Shown in pieces: positions 15,101 through 28,093 of a stretch of 64,000 nucleotides of DNA. Source of the DNA: Tubiluchus corallicola (Eukaryota; Priapulida; Priapulimorpha; Priapulimorphida; Tubiluchidae). Numbering within the stretch: position 1 is the first letter of the stretch; every line of letters starts with the position of its first letter. A program made the position numbers and the translations under genes. The DNA lies in NCBI GenBank assembly GCA_030141605.1, contig JAQGDQ010000050.1:690971-754970 (forward strand), given 5' to 3'. The notes below the pieces were generated by a model, which was given only the letters and a program-made list of their open reading frames with translations, ran no database searches and was not told the DNA's origin.

Positions 15101-18100
15101 ATTAACCAAGACAACTAATGTACTGAGTGCAATAGTGCTGACAAATATACTGCCATTACTTGCCAATAACTATGGTTTGTAGCACACATTGAGGCTGGCT
15201 TATATCCATTTTCTGCAGCAACCATAGATATGGCTTCCTTTTTCTAGCCAACAGAGAATCTTATAACATAAACGTCATTTTCTTCAGGTGGTGCAGCTCT
15301 GGATTTAAAGTCAGTTGAGCCAAAGCCAAAGAAGTGGATTGCAGACATGACTTGGCTAAACTTAGTACAACTCAGTCAGCTGGAAATATTTTCTCAAATA
15401 TTAAAGCAGGTATTTTGACTATTGTACATAAACTTAATTATCAGCAGAACCATATTAATAGTAGCAGTTGCAGTGCCATACACTGATGGAAGCCAGTATA
15501 GCTTCTAGTCATAGTTTTCCAAAATCAACTTTTCAACCCATGTCCTAGGCTTCTAGCGTATGTTATCAGTGTTTAGTTTGTATCGTGTTTAATACTGGTG
15601 TAATTTAAGTGGCACATACTGTACTGACAAATGCAGGTAACTCCATCAAATATACAGAAAGCAATGTCGTGTTGCCACTTTTGACTATTGGACACTGAAT
15701 TAGCAGCAGCAGCAACAGCAGCAACACCAACACCCTTGAACTAAACCATGTATCAAAAAGTGTGGGGGAGCTGGCTCCGGATAATCTGGTTGCCTGGATA
15801 AAAAGACATATTTCATAGGTGTCTTACAGAATATGTAAAATGCCCGAATAATTGCACGCGAATGCTGCAAATAAACTTTGAGCAAATACAAAATTTATTG
15901 GACTGATAAAAAAACTACAGTCCATTTCTTTGCTAATTCTATTTTTACTTTATTGCGATGTTAGACACTTTTTATTGTCTGGTACACAATTGATAAGCAC
16001 TTTGTTAGTCATTGATGCGCCACTAGAAATGGTATGGGTACTTTAACAATGGGCACACCCTTTGTTCTAAAAAATGAAAATTGAGCAGTGAAACTTGTCT
16101 CCTTGTCCCACCTATGTTTAATCCATGGCAACAGTATCTGCAGTGTGACAAACATTGCAAGCAAGATCCAATGCTCTGACCACTGGTGTAGCTGGGTTAG
16201 GATTACATGCCACCAGTATATGCTTTACCAACAGAAATTTACTAAACTGTTATACCGCAACATAGGTGTTAGACCCATAAGAAGCACATTTTAGTGTTCT
16301 ACAATTAACCAATTAATTTATTTAAAAATGCTTTGAGCTATTATACCATGTAGTAGACGCTTTTTGTATCACTGTAATACTACGAAATTGTATCTTGCAT
16401 TTTAGCCAGTCAGATGTGTAGATTTTTTCCTAATATTAGGCAAATATTTTATTGCTAGGTAACAAGAAATGATAAATCGTGGAAGGCTTGGTATGATGAA
16501 GATGCCCCAGAGGAATGCACAATTCCGGATGGTTATTCTAACTCTCTTGATTCGTTTCGAAAGCTGTTACTGATCAGAAGTTGGAGTCCAGACCGCACTA
16601 TTGCTCAAGCCCGCAACTACATCAGCAGAGCAATTGGTCCAAAGGTACTGTCATCCTCACTGTTCATTAAACTAGTTCATTTATGATACTTCATTCCCTA
16701 TATATATGTGGAATTCGTTAGTCTTTGTCTTTAAATATTAATTAATGGTTAAGATTGACATTGCATACCAAAAGCATGGAAAGTGGTAATTAACGTATAT
16801 TCGAGGATAAGGGGACTAATAGTGAGAATTACTCTTACAATTATATACAGTCTAACCAATCTTTACTGAAAAGAGTAACAAATTATTGTACAAAACTGCA
16901 AGTTGTCATTGTTTATACCTGTTAATGTCCTTTAGTGGTGTTGGAAGTTATGTCTATTTTATCACAAAGCTTTAACCATATTAACAGAATGTATCTAAGA
17001 GAGACAGCTCCAATTTTGAGAAGTGTAGGCTGTTTAAGCTTATTTGAGGACTAGTTTACTAAAACCCATTGCAAGAACCGATCAGGAAAACTGGCTTAAG
17101 AAGAAAGTTCAAAAGTTAGGAAAACTCTTCAAGGGTACTGCAACCTTGAATCCAGACTTCAAACACAGGACCTCCTATTCAACAAGATGTTTGTAGTTAT
17201 GTAAAATATGGAAAAGCCGAGATGGACAAACCTCTAATTTGTCTAATTGAGGCACGGCAGAACCTTTCATTTTACAATCGAGTTAAACCGGATGAAACGC
17301 AGAAATAAAAAATTACTGGCCGACCCAATATAAGTTAAACCAGATGCAGCACCGAATCAGATCGAACGTAACATTTTTTGTTAAAGCCATGTTGAAAAAA
17401 TATACATTGGTTTTCGAGGGGATTTTTACCTTTTGATCTTAACCCCATAGCTAAGAGCTATTGCTAACATGAAATGTAGATGACAATATGTGAAAATTTT
17501 TGTGGAAGAGAAAAGATTTCCTCTAGACGACAACATGAAGCAAAAATTTTTGCATACAAAAAGATAAGCTCGCTGTCCACAAATTTAAAAGGCAGAATGT
17601 TGAATGTAGCTACGTAGTACGGCTGTGCTACATCTTTCAACCTTGCACCTTTATTGTAGGTTATCACATAATATCACTGCATGGCTGCTGCAAGAAATTC
17701 TAGATACTTAATATGACCAATAATTTTAAAGTTTTTAAGTAAGATTTTCTTTCATGAGTTAGGCTTATTTTAACTATAACTCTAGTTAATTAACAAACCG
17801 TGTCTGCTAAACTTCGGACGAGCTGCGGGTTGAACAGCAATTTGGCATTTCAACTCTGCTTGATCCGGCAAATCGAACGGTTTGACCCATCGCTATATAA
17901 AAGCTAATTTGAAGTCTAATTACAGAAGTTCTTTCAAGGTACAATTACAAAAATTTGTACATTACTGTCCTTAAGCAAGGCTGTAGTTAATGGTACTAAT
18001 TTTCTGTATGTTGCAGTTCGTAGAAAGTCAGTTTATGAATTTAGAACATTTACTGGAAGAGTCTACCTATTCTACTCCATTACTCTGCTTACTGTCTCAA

Positions 18101-21100
18101 GGTTCTGATCCATCAGAGTCTATCGAGAAGTTGGCTAAAAGAATTGGTTGTGGTAAGCAGTCCCTTTTTATTGAATGCCTAACAAATATAGAAATAGTCT
18201 AACAAATATAGTAATCTGTGATACAGCTTGTCATAATTTATTATTATTGAATTTTCTGGCATTTGTTTCTAGCATGTGATGCGATATCTATGGGTCAGGG
18301 TCAAGAGGTCCACGCCAGACGTCTGCTAGCAAATGCAATCGAAAAAGGTGGATGGATATTGCTGCAAAACTGCCACCTTGGCCTGGAATTCATGGTAGAA
18401 CTTCTGGAGAGTGTATGTTTAGCAGAAACTACTTTGCTGTTTCAGTTTTTAACTTTTTACCTTGTTTTACTCTGTGGGTAGATAGTATTTGTTCACATTT
18501 TTTGCAAGCACAACCTAGCATTCAGGTCTGTAGGTAACTGTTCAAGGAACTTTTTGGGGGGAAAAATGTTGTTGTTTTTGCAACGAGACAAATATGAATT
18601 CAGTAATAGATTGCCATTTGAAATTTTGTTTGATTTGTCAGGCAATATAATATATATATATATACATACAGTAGGCGCCACTTAATAAACTTACTTTGAC
18701 CCAATTAACCAACTGAACCTATTAACCGATGGGTGTTGTATTACTGGTATAGTATGAGTCACCAGCTTACCGTGCACTGCAAATCTTTTTAATGAATTTT
18801 AGAAATGAAGTAATGGCTAAATTCCTTTGTGCAGTTGAAAGCAAATTAAAAAAACATATTTTAAAATATTAATCCATATAAGTGAATTAGCAGTAAATTA
18901 AAAAGTATACTGTCTAAATCACACAAGTTTAATTATTTGCAAAAATTACAAAATTCTTTTAAAATTGGCTGATTCATTTTATCGCAAAGAAGTTGGGTCA
19001 CAAATTCTCGTAAAATATGTAGTGTTTGGCATACTTAAACTGTTGGTGGTAGGCCACCAGTGTATCCCTGCAGCTTTGTCTGTAGTTTCGTCTAAGATCC
19101 CGCTTGCTATCGTGACGTACTGTACTGTGCCTGTAACTGTGTTCCTAGCATAACAGCAGCAACTAACTGATGAAACTTCCTGACGGGGACAGCCAGACCT
19201 TCAAAAGCAAACGGCTAAGCAAGCGAGTTAAAAATGTTTAGCTTCCAGGAATTTTTGGGTAACGAGGTTAATTGCACAGTGGACGGGCGGGTCCATTTGG
19301 CTAGCATATTAGCGTATGGTAAACGTTCTTGCTTACAAACAAAACGGTACTTAACATGATTGTTTCTATGTATATTGTAGGACAAAAGCGAACTACGATG
19401 ATATAAAAGTCATAAAAGCTTATTTGTCACATAAAAGTGTCTTATTGAAGCATGTGAAGCAAAAATATTGAATCAATTATGCGGAGTTATTTGAGTCAAT
19501 TACCGACAGTTTTTATGTACATTTGAATAGAAGCAGCCCGTACCTGTCGTTTTTGAGTCAATTCAGTCTATTAACCGTGAGTTTATTAAGCGGCGCCCAC
19601 TGAATTTCACAAAAGGGTAAATACTACATTTTACACAATTGCAATCTCTTATATTAATATTCTTGGTATGGGCTTAATATATAAGATTCGAGGCTACAGC
19701 CCGGACGAGGGCACCATTTGCGGCGATCTATATATCAAACGAATCTTAAATTAATTCATCTGTACAGTATTTAATATGAGTTATATTGAGTAGTTAATAT
19801 CATTTATAATAGTGTCTATGTACAAGAAGTAAAATAATATAACATTTAGTTGATTAGCAGACTTAGCAACATCTCTTTTACTTCATTATAACAAAAGCCC
19901 TGTATTGTCCATTCACCATTAAGTGTCCAGAAGAGTTCACAGCACGAAAAATCAATTTCATTAAAACTAGCAAGACTCCTAAACTTTACTGAATTAACGA
20001 GCAATTGTTATTGAATTATTAACAAACATGTACGCACTAATAGGCTTGAATTTAGACAATCATTTACAAATTAGCTACTTTTTCATTTCATTATTAGCAA
20101 ATAACAAGAAACTCCCAATACATAAACTGGCTTGTACATCTCTGTTGCATATTTTCAGCCGTGAAGCTACATTCCTAAGCTTATTTAGAGAAAAACATTC
20201 ATTGCTAGTATGTCAAGTTGCAGCTAAATTTTAAGAATTACAAGGAGTATTTCTTAGGCTGTATACTTTGTATGTGTTGACTGTGAAAGTGTAAGATAAC
20301 TTTGAGCGTATATATTGCTTTGTTATCTTACTTAGAAACTAATATACTACTAGTAATGCATTATTGTATCATTATACATGGCTGCTGATAAAGTATGAAC
20401 TCTATTTAGTTTATAACAATGGAAAAGGTCAGTGAAAACTTCCGGTGTTGGATTACGACTGAGATGCATCCGAAATTTCCCATGGGATTGCTGCAAATCA
20501 GCATCAAGTTTACAAATGATCCACCTATGGGTGTCAAAGCTGGTTTAAAAAGAACATTTGCTCACATAACCCAGGTAGTGTATCATTTCAATTAGCTGAA
20601 CATTCCCTAAAACCATTTCAATGCACACTGTTTTGATATGCCTGGGCACAATTTCAGACTGCTTGAATAGTTTTCTCTAACAATATTACATTTCAGTTAA
20701 TATAATTTTATTTGCCTTTAAGGAATTGGCAGACAAAAAAAGAAAAAATTTTACCAGAATAATATGTTCGCATTTGACTAATAAAAACCTATATGGGCAT
20801 ACGCATCAGCTGTGCAATGTAGAGATGTTTTTGCTCTTGAGACCACTTTTTGCGAATGTTGGTTTCATTCTTGGTCTCCAGGACGTTAGATTTTCTAGTG
20901 TTGTTATTGAAATTCAGTGTCTTTACTTTAGAGGATTATTCTTGATCCTGGGTTAGGAGTAATCCCTCCATAGTGCCTCCACCATCTGCATAATGACCTG
21001 TCACTAAGTGCTTGACTTATTGAACTGGAATTTTTAATTAGCTTCCAAAGTTATTAAAGCTTTTAAATTTCGTTTGCTTAACTTATATTTGCATAAATAC

Positions 21101-24100
21101 CTGTCCAATTATCTAATTGTCTACACTGCGTATTCATACAAATGTTGGTAACATATATTTTATAAAATCTTTTTGGATTGAATACAACTTCTGGAACACC
21201 AAGTACGTTTGCTTACCAGTTACAATGCAACGTAGCAAACTACATTTTTTAGTAATGAAATATGTTTTATTTTGCTTTTTCAGGATCAATTGGATGCTAA
21301 TAACCTTCCGCAATGGAAGCCGATGTTATACGCTGTTGCTTTCCTCCATACTGTCGTACAAGAGCGGAGAAAATATGGACCTTTAGGGTGGAATATTCCA
21401 TATGAGTTTAATAATGCTGATTTTACTTCCACTGTGCAGTTTATACAGAATCACTTAGAAGAAGTCAATCCCAAAAAGGTATATGAAGATGTATATGTAG
21501 CAGTCTACTGCTGTTACTCTGTCATTTGCATCATGGACATTGCTACTGTTTTAACAGTCTTCCAACAAACATGCCATTCTTCAATAATTGTTCAATGCAT
21601 CAAATAGTTTTATGTAACTTAGGGCAACCGATGATATGTCGTGTTTGTTGTTGTGCATGCATAAACTCATGAACTCATGAAAAGCAAGCTGCTAACAAAG
21701 TTCTTTGTTTGTATAATATTACTATACCTGAGGAAAACATGATATCAAAGTCACAATTGAACCTTAAAACACAGATAAATAACATACATAACAAAAAGTT
21801 AAAAAAGGTACAGAAAATTCAGCAAAATCATGCACTTAAACTCAAGTAGTCCCACCTATATACAAATGAAGGCCCAGTGTCGCTTAACCTTTATTTAGAG
21901 AATTAAAGGCATTAGTATAATTGCATTATTCGTATTCTTAGGCAAACATACAACTTTTAACAGCAACTATCGTATTGAGTTATAGCGTATTCTTGGAATA
22001 TTTTCACAGGGAAAAATCAGTTAAACACTCTTGAAACATAATTTAGCACTTTCAGTTAATGCATGCATCATAATATAGAGAACTAACTCAAAAACTATCG
22101 ATTCTATAAAGAAAGAGATGCATTAGTCCATGACATGAACAGTTCCTCTTAGCTTCTTTCATGGTGTCAATGTGGCAGAAAGGTATCAGTGAATGGGGGT
22201 GGATAGGGTAGCTAGGGTGATGCCAGCCAGAGGTAACAATGTTATTACTATTGTTGTTCGATCAGTCATTGTTAAATGTTAAGACATTTATGTTTTAATT
22301 TTCAATTTTATAATGATTCAGTATCAGTAACACAACTAAACCTCAACAAACTGTGTGCAGGTAAAAAATCGAAAATATACATGCTGGAACTTTCAATAGC
22401 TTACTGAGAGTTTTGAATGTGCTTTTGCTTGAAAATTATTTCAAGTGCTCCTTACATATGCAGCTTACTTGCAACAAGTTGAAAGCTACAACTAGCTACC
22501 AACAATAACAACCAACAAGAAAGTAATCAGTTGATTACCGTACTTTGTTGACTTGAATTTCTAGTTGTTTACTTTTTTCTTTGAAGAATGTCTCATGGAA
22601 CACGGTACGATACATGATAGGCGAGGTGCAGTATGGTGGCAGAGTTACCGACGATTTTGACAAGCGCTTGCTGAACACATTTGCTAAAGTTTGGTTTAGT
22701 GACAGCATGTTTCAGCAAAACTTTGAATTTTATGACGGTAAGACATGACTGAAAATTGTCAGGTTTTATTTTTTTTAATTAACTTATACTAGATGCTGAT
22801 TAATGAATAAATGTGCGTTTATTTTCTACTCTTGCAGTTTTGGTAGAGGTGTTTTAAAATGGCCGAGACTACTTTTTTCTCAATTTTTGTTCTTAGATAT
22901 AATGTGTAGTTGAATGGCTAAAATTACTAGAATACCATTAAACTGAGTGCTTTGAGTGCCCATCTGTGTTTTGCATAAGTGCACCAAACAGACTAAAATA
23001 GGAGCATAGTAACCAATTTATTGTAACATCTATGTCAGTATCATCCAGTTTTAAGCTAGTTGCGCATAGTCTACTGTTTCCTGCTTGTCAACTGTCATCA
23101 GTTGTATTGCCTTTGCATATTTGTTTTTGAATATATAGATTCTTTTTGTAAAAATGTCGGTACAGTTTGGAATTTAAAGCTAATGATATGGCTGTGTATG
23201 TACTGTGTTGTTGATATGTGGTTGTGTTAACTAGCCAGTGCAAGTTTCTCTTCTTGGATGTGAAGAAGATATCTTTTATCATTTTTTATCGTAGACTGAA
23301 ATTTTTTAGGAATGCAGATTTGTCAAAAATCCAGAAACAGTTACCTGTTGACTGTGTGTGATTACTTGCACGCAACCATATCCTTTTTTAATCAAAATTG
23401 GCTTTTAATCCATAATGTCATGATGATTTTGTATATTTTTAGGCAACAAAATTAAAATTTCTTTTTAACAGGAATTATCTTTAGACCATAATATCATAAT
23501 TATTTTGTACATTTTGGGCCCTAATCTTACAGATATTGTAGGCAATAAGCAATATAAGGAGTTGCAGTTGCTATAGTAATGTTACTGGTAATAGTAATAG
23601 TAATGGTAGCGAATTAAAGAAGTCTATAGTTAGTAAACTGAAAATGTTGTTATGTTTTGTCTCAGTACATTTTGGAAAATAAAGCTTAAGTTAAGGTGCT
23701 CTTATAATTCCACTGTATTATCATGTCAATGTTGGTAGCAATCTATAATAATATAATTATAGATTTGCTATATTTGACCGTGTCTACTTTGGGCAAAGAG
23801 AAGACTTGCCCTTTTTTATATGAAAGGGTATTATGTTTTTCCATTGCAGGTTATAAAATTCCTCACTGTAGTCACATTCAGGAGTTCAGGCTTAGCATTG
23901 ACAAACTACCATCGCTTGATTCACCAGAGGTGTTTCGTTTGCATCCGAATGCTAACATCGCGTAAGTTTATCTTACATTTTCAAAATACTGCTAAGGCTT
24001 GACCTGTAGAATGCTAACATCGCGTAAGTTTATCTTACATTTTCAAAATACTGCTAAGGCTTGACCTGTAATTGCTTCTGCAATATGTAGATGTTTGCAG

Positions 24101-27100
24101 ATCTGTATTTACTTAATCAACTTTCAGTGAGATTTGATTACTTGTTATTGCTTTCATTTCACTTATAATAAGTTGTTATGTACCATGTGGTCTTGTTGCA
24201 CTGCATTCTCTTAATATAAAATAAACAAGCCTTTATTTAGTGCCACCATGGCTTAATTTTTGTCTAGAAAGACAGAAAAGGTTATTAAGAACGTCAAATC
24301 TAAAACCGCCACATTTTGCCCTGCTGAGCATTTTGCTTGTTAGCTGTAGTAAGCAACATCCTTGAAGACAGTGTATACTAAATAAATATTTTAAGAATGG
24401 AAATTTTTTTGTCTACGTGGTTTGAGTAGCTTTGGTTGCATATTGCCTGAGATTATTGTCTATTGACTTCAGAAAAAACTGTATGCATTCTTATTTCTTA
24501 TTTGCCAAAACAAATAATCGAGCTCAAGTTCCATTTTTTGAATTTGAAAATAGCCACACATTTACTGTTTTATTTGCAATTAAGTAACATTCATGTAAAA
24601 ATCTTCAGCGTAAGGTATAGTAATAATTAGTACTACAATTAGTGACAATACAATTGTTGGTTATTTATTGTGTTCAAACATCTCATTGGACTTTTCAATT
24701 CAAATATGTAAGGTGAGAAGTAAACTTTTATGTTTATACTATAAACGTTTTTCATCTTAAGGTATGACTCCATGTATACGTAATGCATAATGCGTGATTT
24801 GTAATGCATCTACAACAGTTTGTATTTAAACATGGAGAAGTGTTTCCATTTGCACACTTCTGGATTGTGGATTGTGTTGGGTGACGCGTGATGTGTGATC
24901 CGTATTCATTCACACGTGATCGCTGTCATCCGAATATGCATCACGCAGCAATACGCAGACGGGAAACCGTCGTTGCCTAGGTGATTATACAGAGTTTTCA
25001 AGTTTCCAGTGCCCATTTTTGCTTTCTGAAAATTCTAGTTAGGTGAGTTTTGGTCACTTTAGGACCTATAAACAATAATATTTTTCCTATTTGAATTTTT
25101 GAGAAATAGAAGAAGCACATAGCACCTAACTGCAGTATCACTAATGGATGATATGTGCTGAACTGTTCTCTTCCCTGCCAAGTGTAGTGTGCACCCAAAC
25201 CTGTGCTTTCTTTTGAATTTTTCCATCTAATAGTACAATAATAAGCTATTCTGCCTCAGCTGTAATTATCATGTAATTTCAACAGAGACATGGTTTCCAA
25301 AATATATTGTTTGCAATTTTCACGAATACTGACCAAAAATGGCAGAAAAAATGCCGTGGGTTTTGTTAATATGCATAGCGTTTACGGACACGTGGAAACA
25401 GTCAATATGCATCACGCATTACACATTGCGCGCACATGGAGTCGTAGCTTTACTCAGTTCTGTTTTATTAATTAGTTATGTTATTCCAGGTATCAAACAA
25501 ATTTGTCGAATGAGATCTTCAGTACTATACTCAATATCCAACCCAAAGATGTGATTGTTGGACATGGAGAAACAAGAGAAATGGTCGTGTATAAAATTGC
25601 TACAGATATGTTACAGAAACTTCCTCCTGAATACATACAGCACAAGGTGGGCAATTACTAAAACTCTTAGAATGCAGTTTCATTATGAAAATTATTTTAA
25701 GTGTATTTAAAATACTTTCTGCAATTATGTTGTGCTTATTAAAGTTCTTTATTTGCATAATATACAGGTAGCAAGTTCCCTGAAAAAGATGGGAGCGTTG
25801 TCGTCAATGAATATATTTCTTCGTCAAGAAATAGACTGCATGCAGAAAATTTTAAACATTGTCAGAGTCACACTTATAGACCTAAAACTTGCAATAGATG
25901 GTACCATAGTGATGAGCGCGAATCTCACCGATGCACTTGATAATTTATTCGACGCACGGATCCCAGCAGTTTGGAGAAAGGTAACTGAATGGCTGCTTTG
26001 TTTGGATGTGCTTGTGCAAGCTGTACATTGTCACTTAACTTATAATCACAATTATGATGTGATTCAATGTGAGCATTAAATGGCATTAAGTGGCTGTCAT
26101 TATATGATCATTTAGATATATACAACTGAGACATCTGATACTTCATCATGCAAAGGAAAACAAGGATGATTTTTCATATCATATCCCATTTTTAAGTACT
26201 GTTAAAAAGTATATATGTTAACAGTAATAATACTGATAATTAAATAATGGGTTAAAACTTTATTAATGGCCGAGGAGCCTGGCTAGTGATGACATCACAA
26301 ATGAACATAATTATCAACAGCTCAAACATTCCATGAGCATCTAGCACATGTTACATGTTTGCGAAAGTGAAGATTGAAGTACAGTGCTACTGTAAGAAAT
26401 TCATTGTGTTATTCTAAAACTCGGCAAGTATTAAGATAAAATTCAAATTTCAGTTTTACCACTGTGCTCACGCATGAGCTCTTGAACGTGAGCACAATAC
26501 ATCACAAATGAACGTCTGTGAACTGAGAGGTGTAGCACCTGTATTTTGTGTAATGCATTCTGAATGCAAGCGCTAGCGCTCATCTAACTAATGAATGGCG
26601 AAATACATGTAACAGCAAAGAACTAGCTGCGCAAACACGAAAATACATTTGTGTGGTAATAATTCTTTCACATAAGTCACTTTTGAAAAAATAGTATGTT
26701 CCCTTTCAATATTTTAAAGAGTAGATTGGTTTGACCTACAATTTAAGATTTGGTCCTTTAAATTCATAGGTGCTGTAAGTCCTGTTTGAATAGCTCCTCG
26801 TTCAGCAGTGACTCATTTGAACACTGGCAAACTGTTGACGTTTTTTGCTCACTTAACAACAGGTGTTTTATTTTAACAGTTTGGAAATTAAACTTACAAG
26901 CTTTATTTACTAACAATACCTATATCTACAGCAACTAATTTAGGCTAGTACACCTGTATATGGTATAACTTATTGCTGATGCTTGACTCTGTGCAAATAT
27001 AATGACATAATTGTGTTATGCTTGCCTGCCTGCATAAATAACTTTATGTGTAATTGAACACTTGAAATAAAATTTAAAACATGAACATCAATTGACTGTT

Positions 27101-28059
27101 GAATTTATGCGTTACAAGGGCAAAAATATTTTCACTTAAATAAAACATTTTTTCTAAAAGTGTGTTTTTTTATCCAGTGAAAGCCATTAATCCAGCACAT
27201 CATTGATATAGCCGGTAATATGTGCATCAGAGCTGTGCTCAGCTAAGATTTGTGGGGGATCTACAACTTCACTGATTTATCAAACTATAAATTCTCGAGT
27301 CCAGAAAATTTGCAGAGATACCAAGATGTCTAAGTTCGTAAATTTGCAAAGAAACTACCACATGGTGATATCGGTCACAGAATGGTGTTTTTCCTAGACT
27401 ACTTATTTAACTCCAATTAAGTGCCTGTTTTAAAATTAACAATATGTGGATGCTATACGTATTGCTTTATCTATACAATTTCAGTAATTTTTATACAGTT
27501 ACAAAAGATAGCTGAAATACAATGAATATGCATTTTTTATACATAAATTAAATTTGTATGATGCTAAATACTAATATAACACAATTAATTCCATCATATT
27601 AAATAGCAATAATGTTATGAACTGTAGTTACAAACATTTTATCATAGCACAAAAAAGAAACCGTGTTCCACATACATTTGTTAGAAAACTTTATTGCTTG
27701 ATTGATTTATCATCTAGTTGTCCTGGGAGTCAGCAACATTTGGATTTTGGTTTATGGAGCTTATTGAGAGAGACAATCAATTTAGAAGTTGGTTAGAGAA
27801 TGGACGACCAAATAGCTTCTGGATGTGTGGCTTCTTTAATCCGCAGGTAACTGGCAAAAAAGGTTACAACTCTGATATTTTAGTGCTATTATTATTATTA
27901 CTATTATTATTATTATCATCATCATTATTATTATTTATCCTGTAAAATCGTAGATAGTAGGACAAGTTCGCTTAATTATTTCCCTACTTTGACAACTGTA
28001 ACTGACAATTTATCCAGTTTGATATACTTTTGATTTTGAAGGCGTGACTCTATATGTAC

Positions 28060-28093
<34 letters not shown>

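Larger units (their letters stand above)
6050..15409 (+). other. DNAH5: Dynein AAA5 module and linker to AAA6 (exons 9-18)
   Basis: Exons 9-18 encode the fifth AAA+ module and its lid. Visible blocks are [18 protein letters not shown] (exon 9), [19 protein letters not shown] across the exon 10/11 join, [20 protein letters not shown] (exon 12) and [16 protein letters not shown] (exon 13). Exons 15-18 carry [35 protein letters not shown] and [13 protein letters not shown]. Intron 15 (10894-12655) is filled with dispersed repeat and a TTAA-flanked insertion. Intron 16 contains a 180-bp repeat that copies the 3' part of exon 16. Intron 17 uses a GC donor. Confidence 0.92.
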
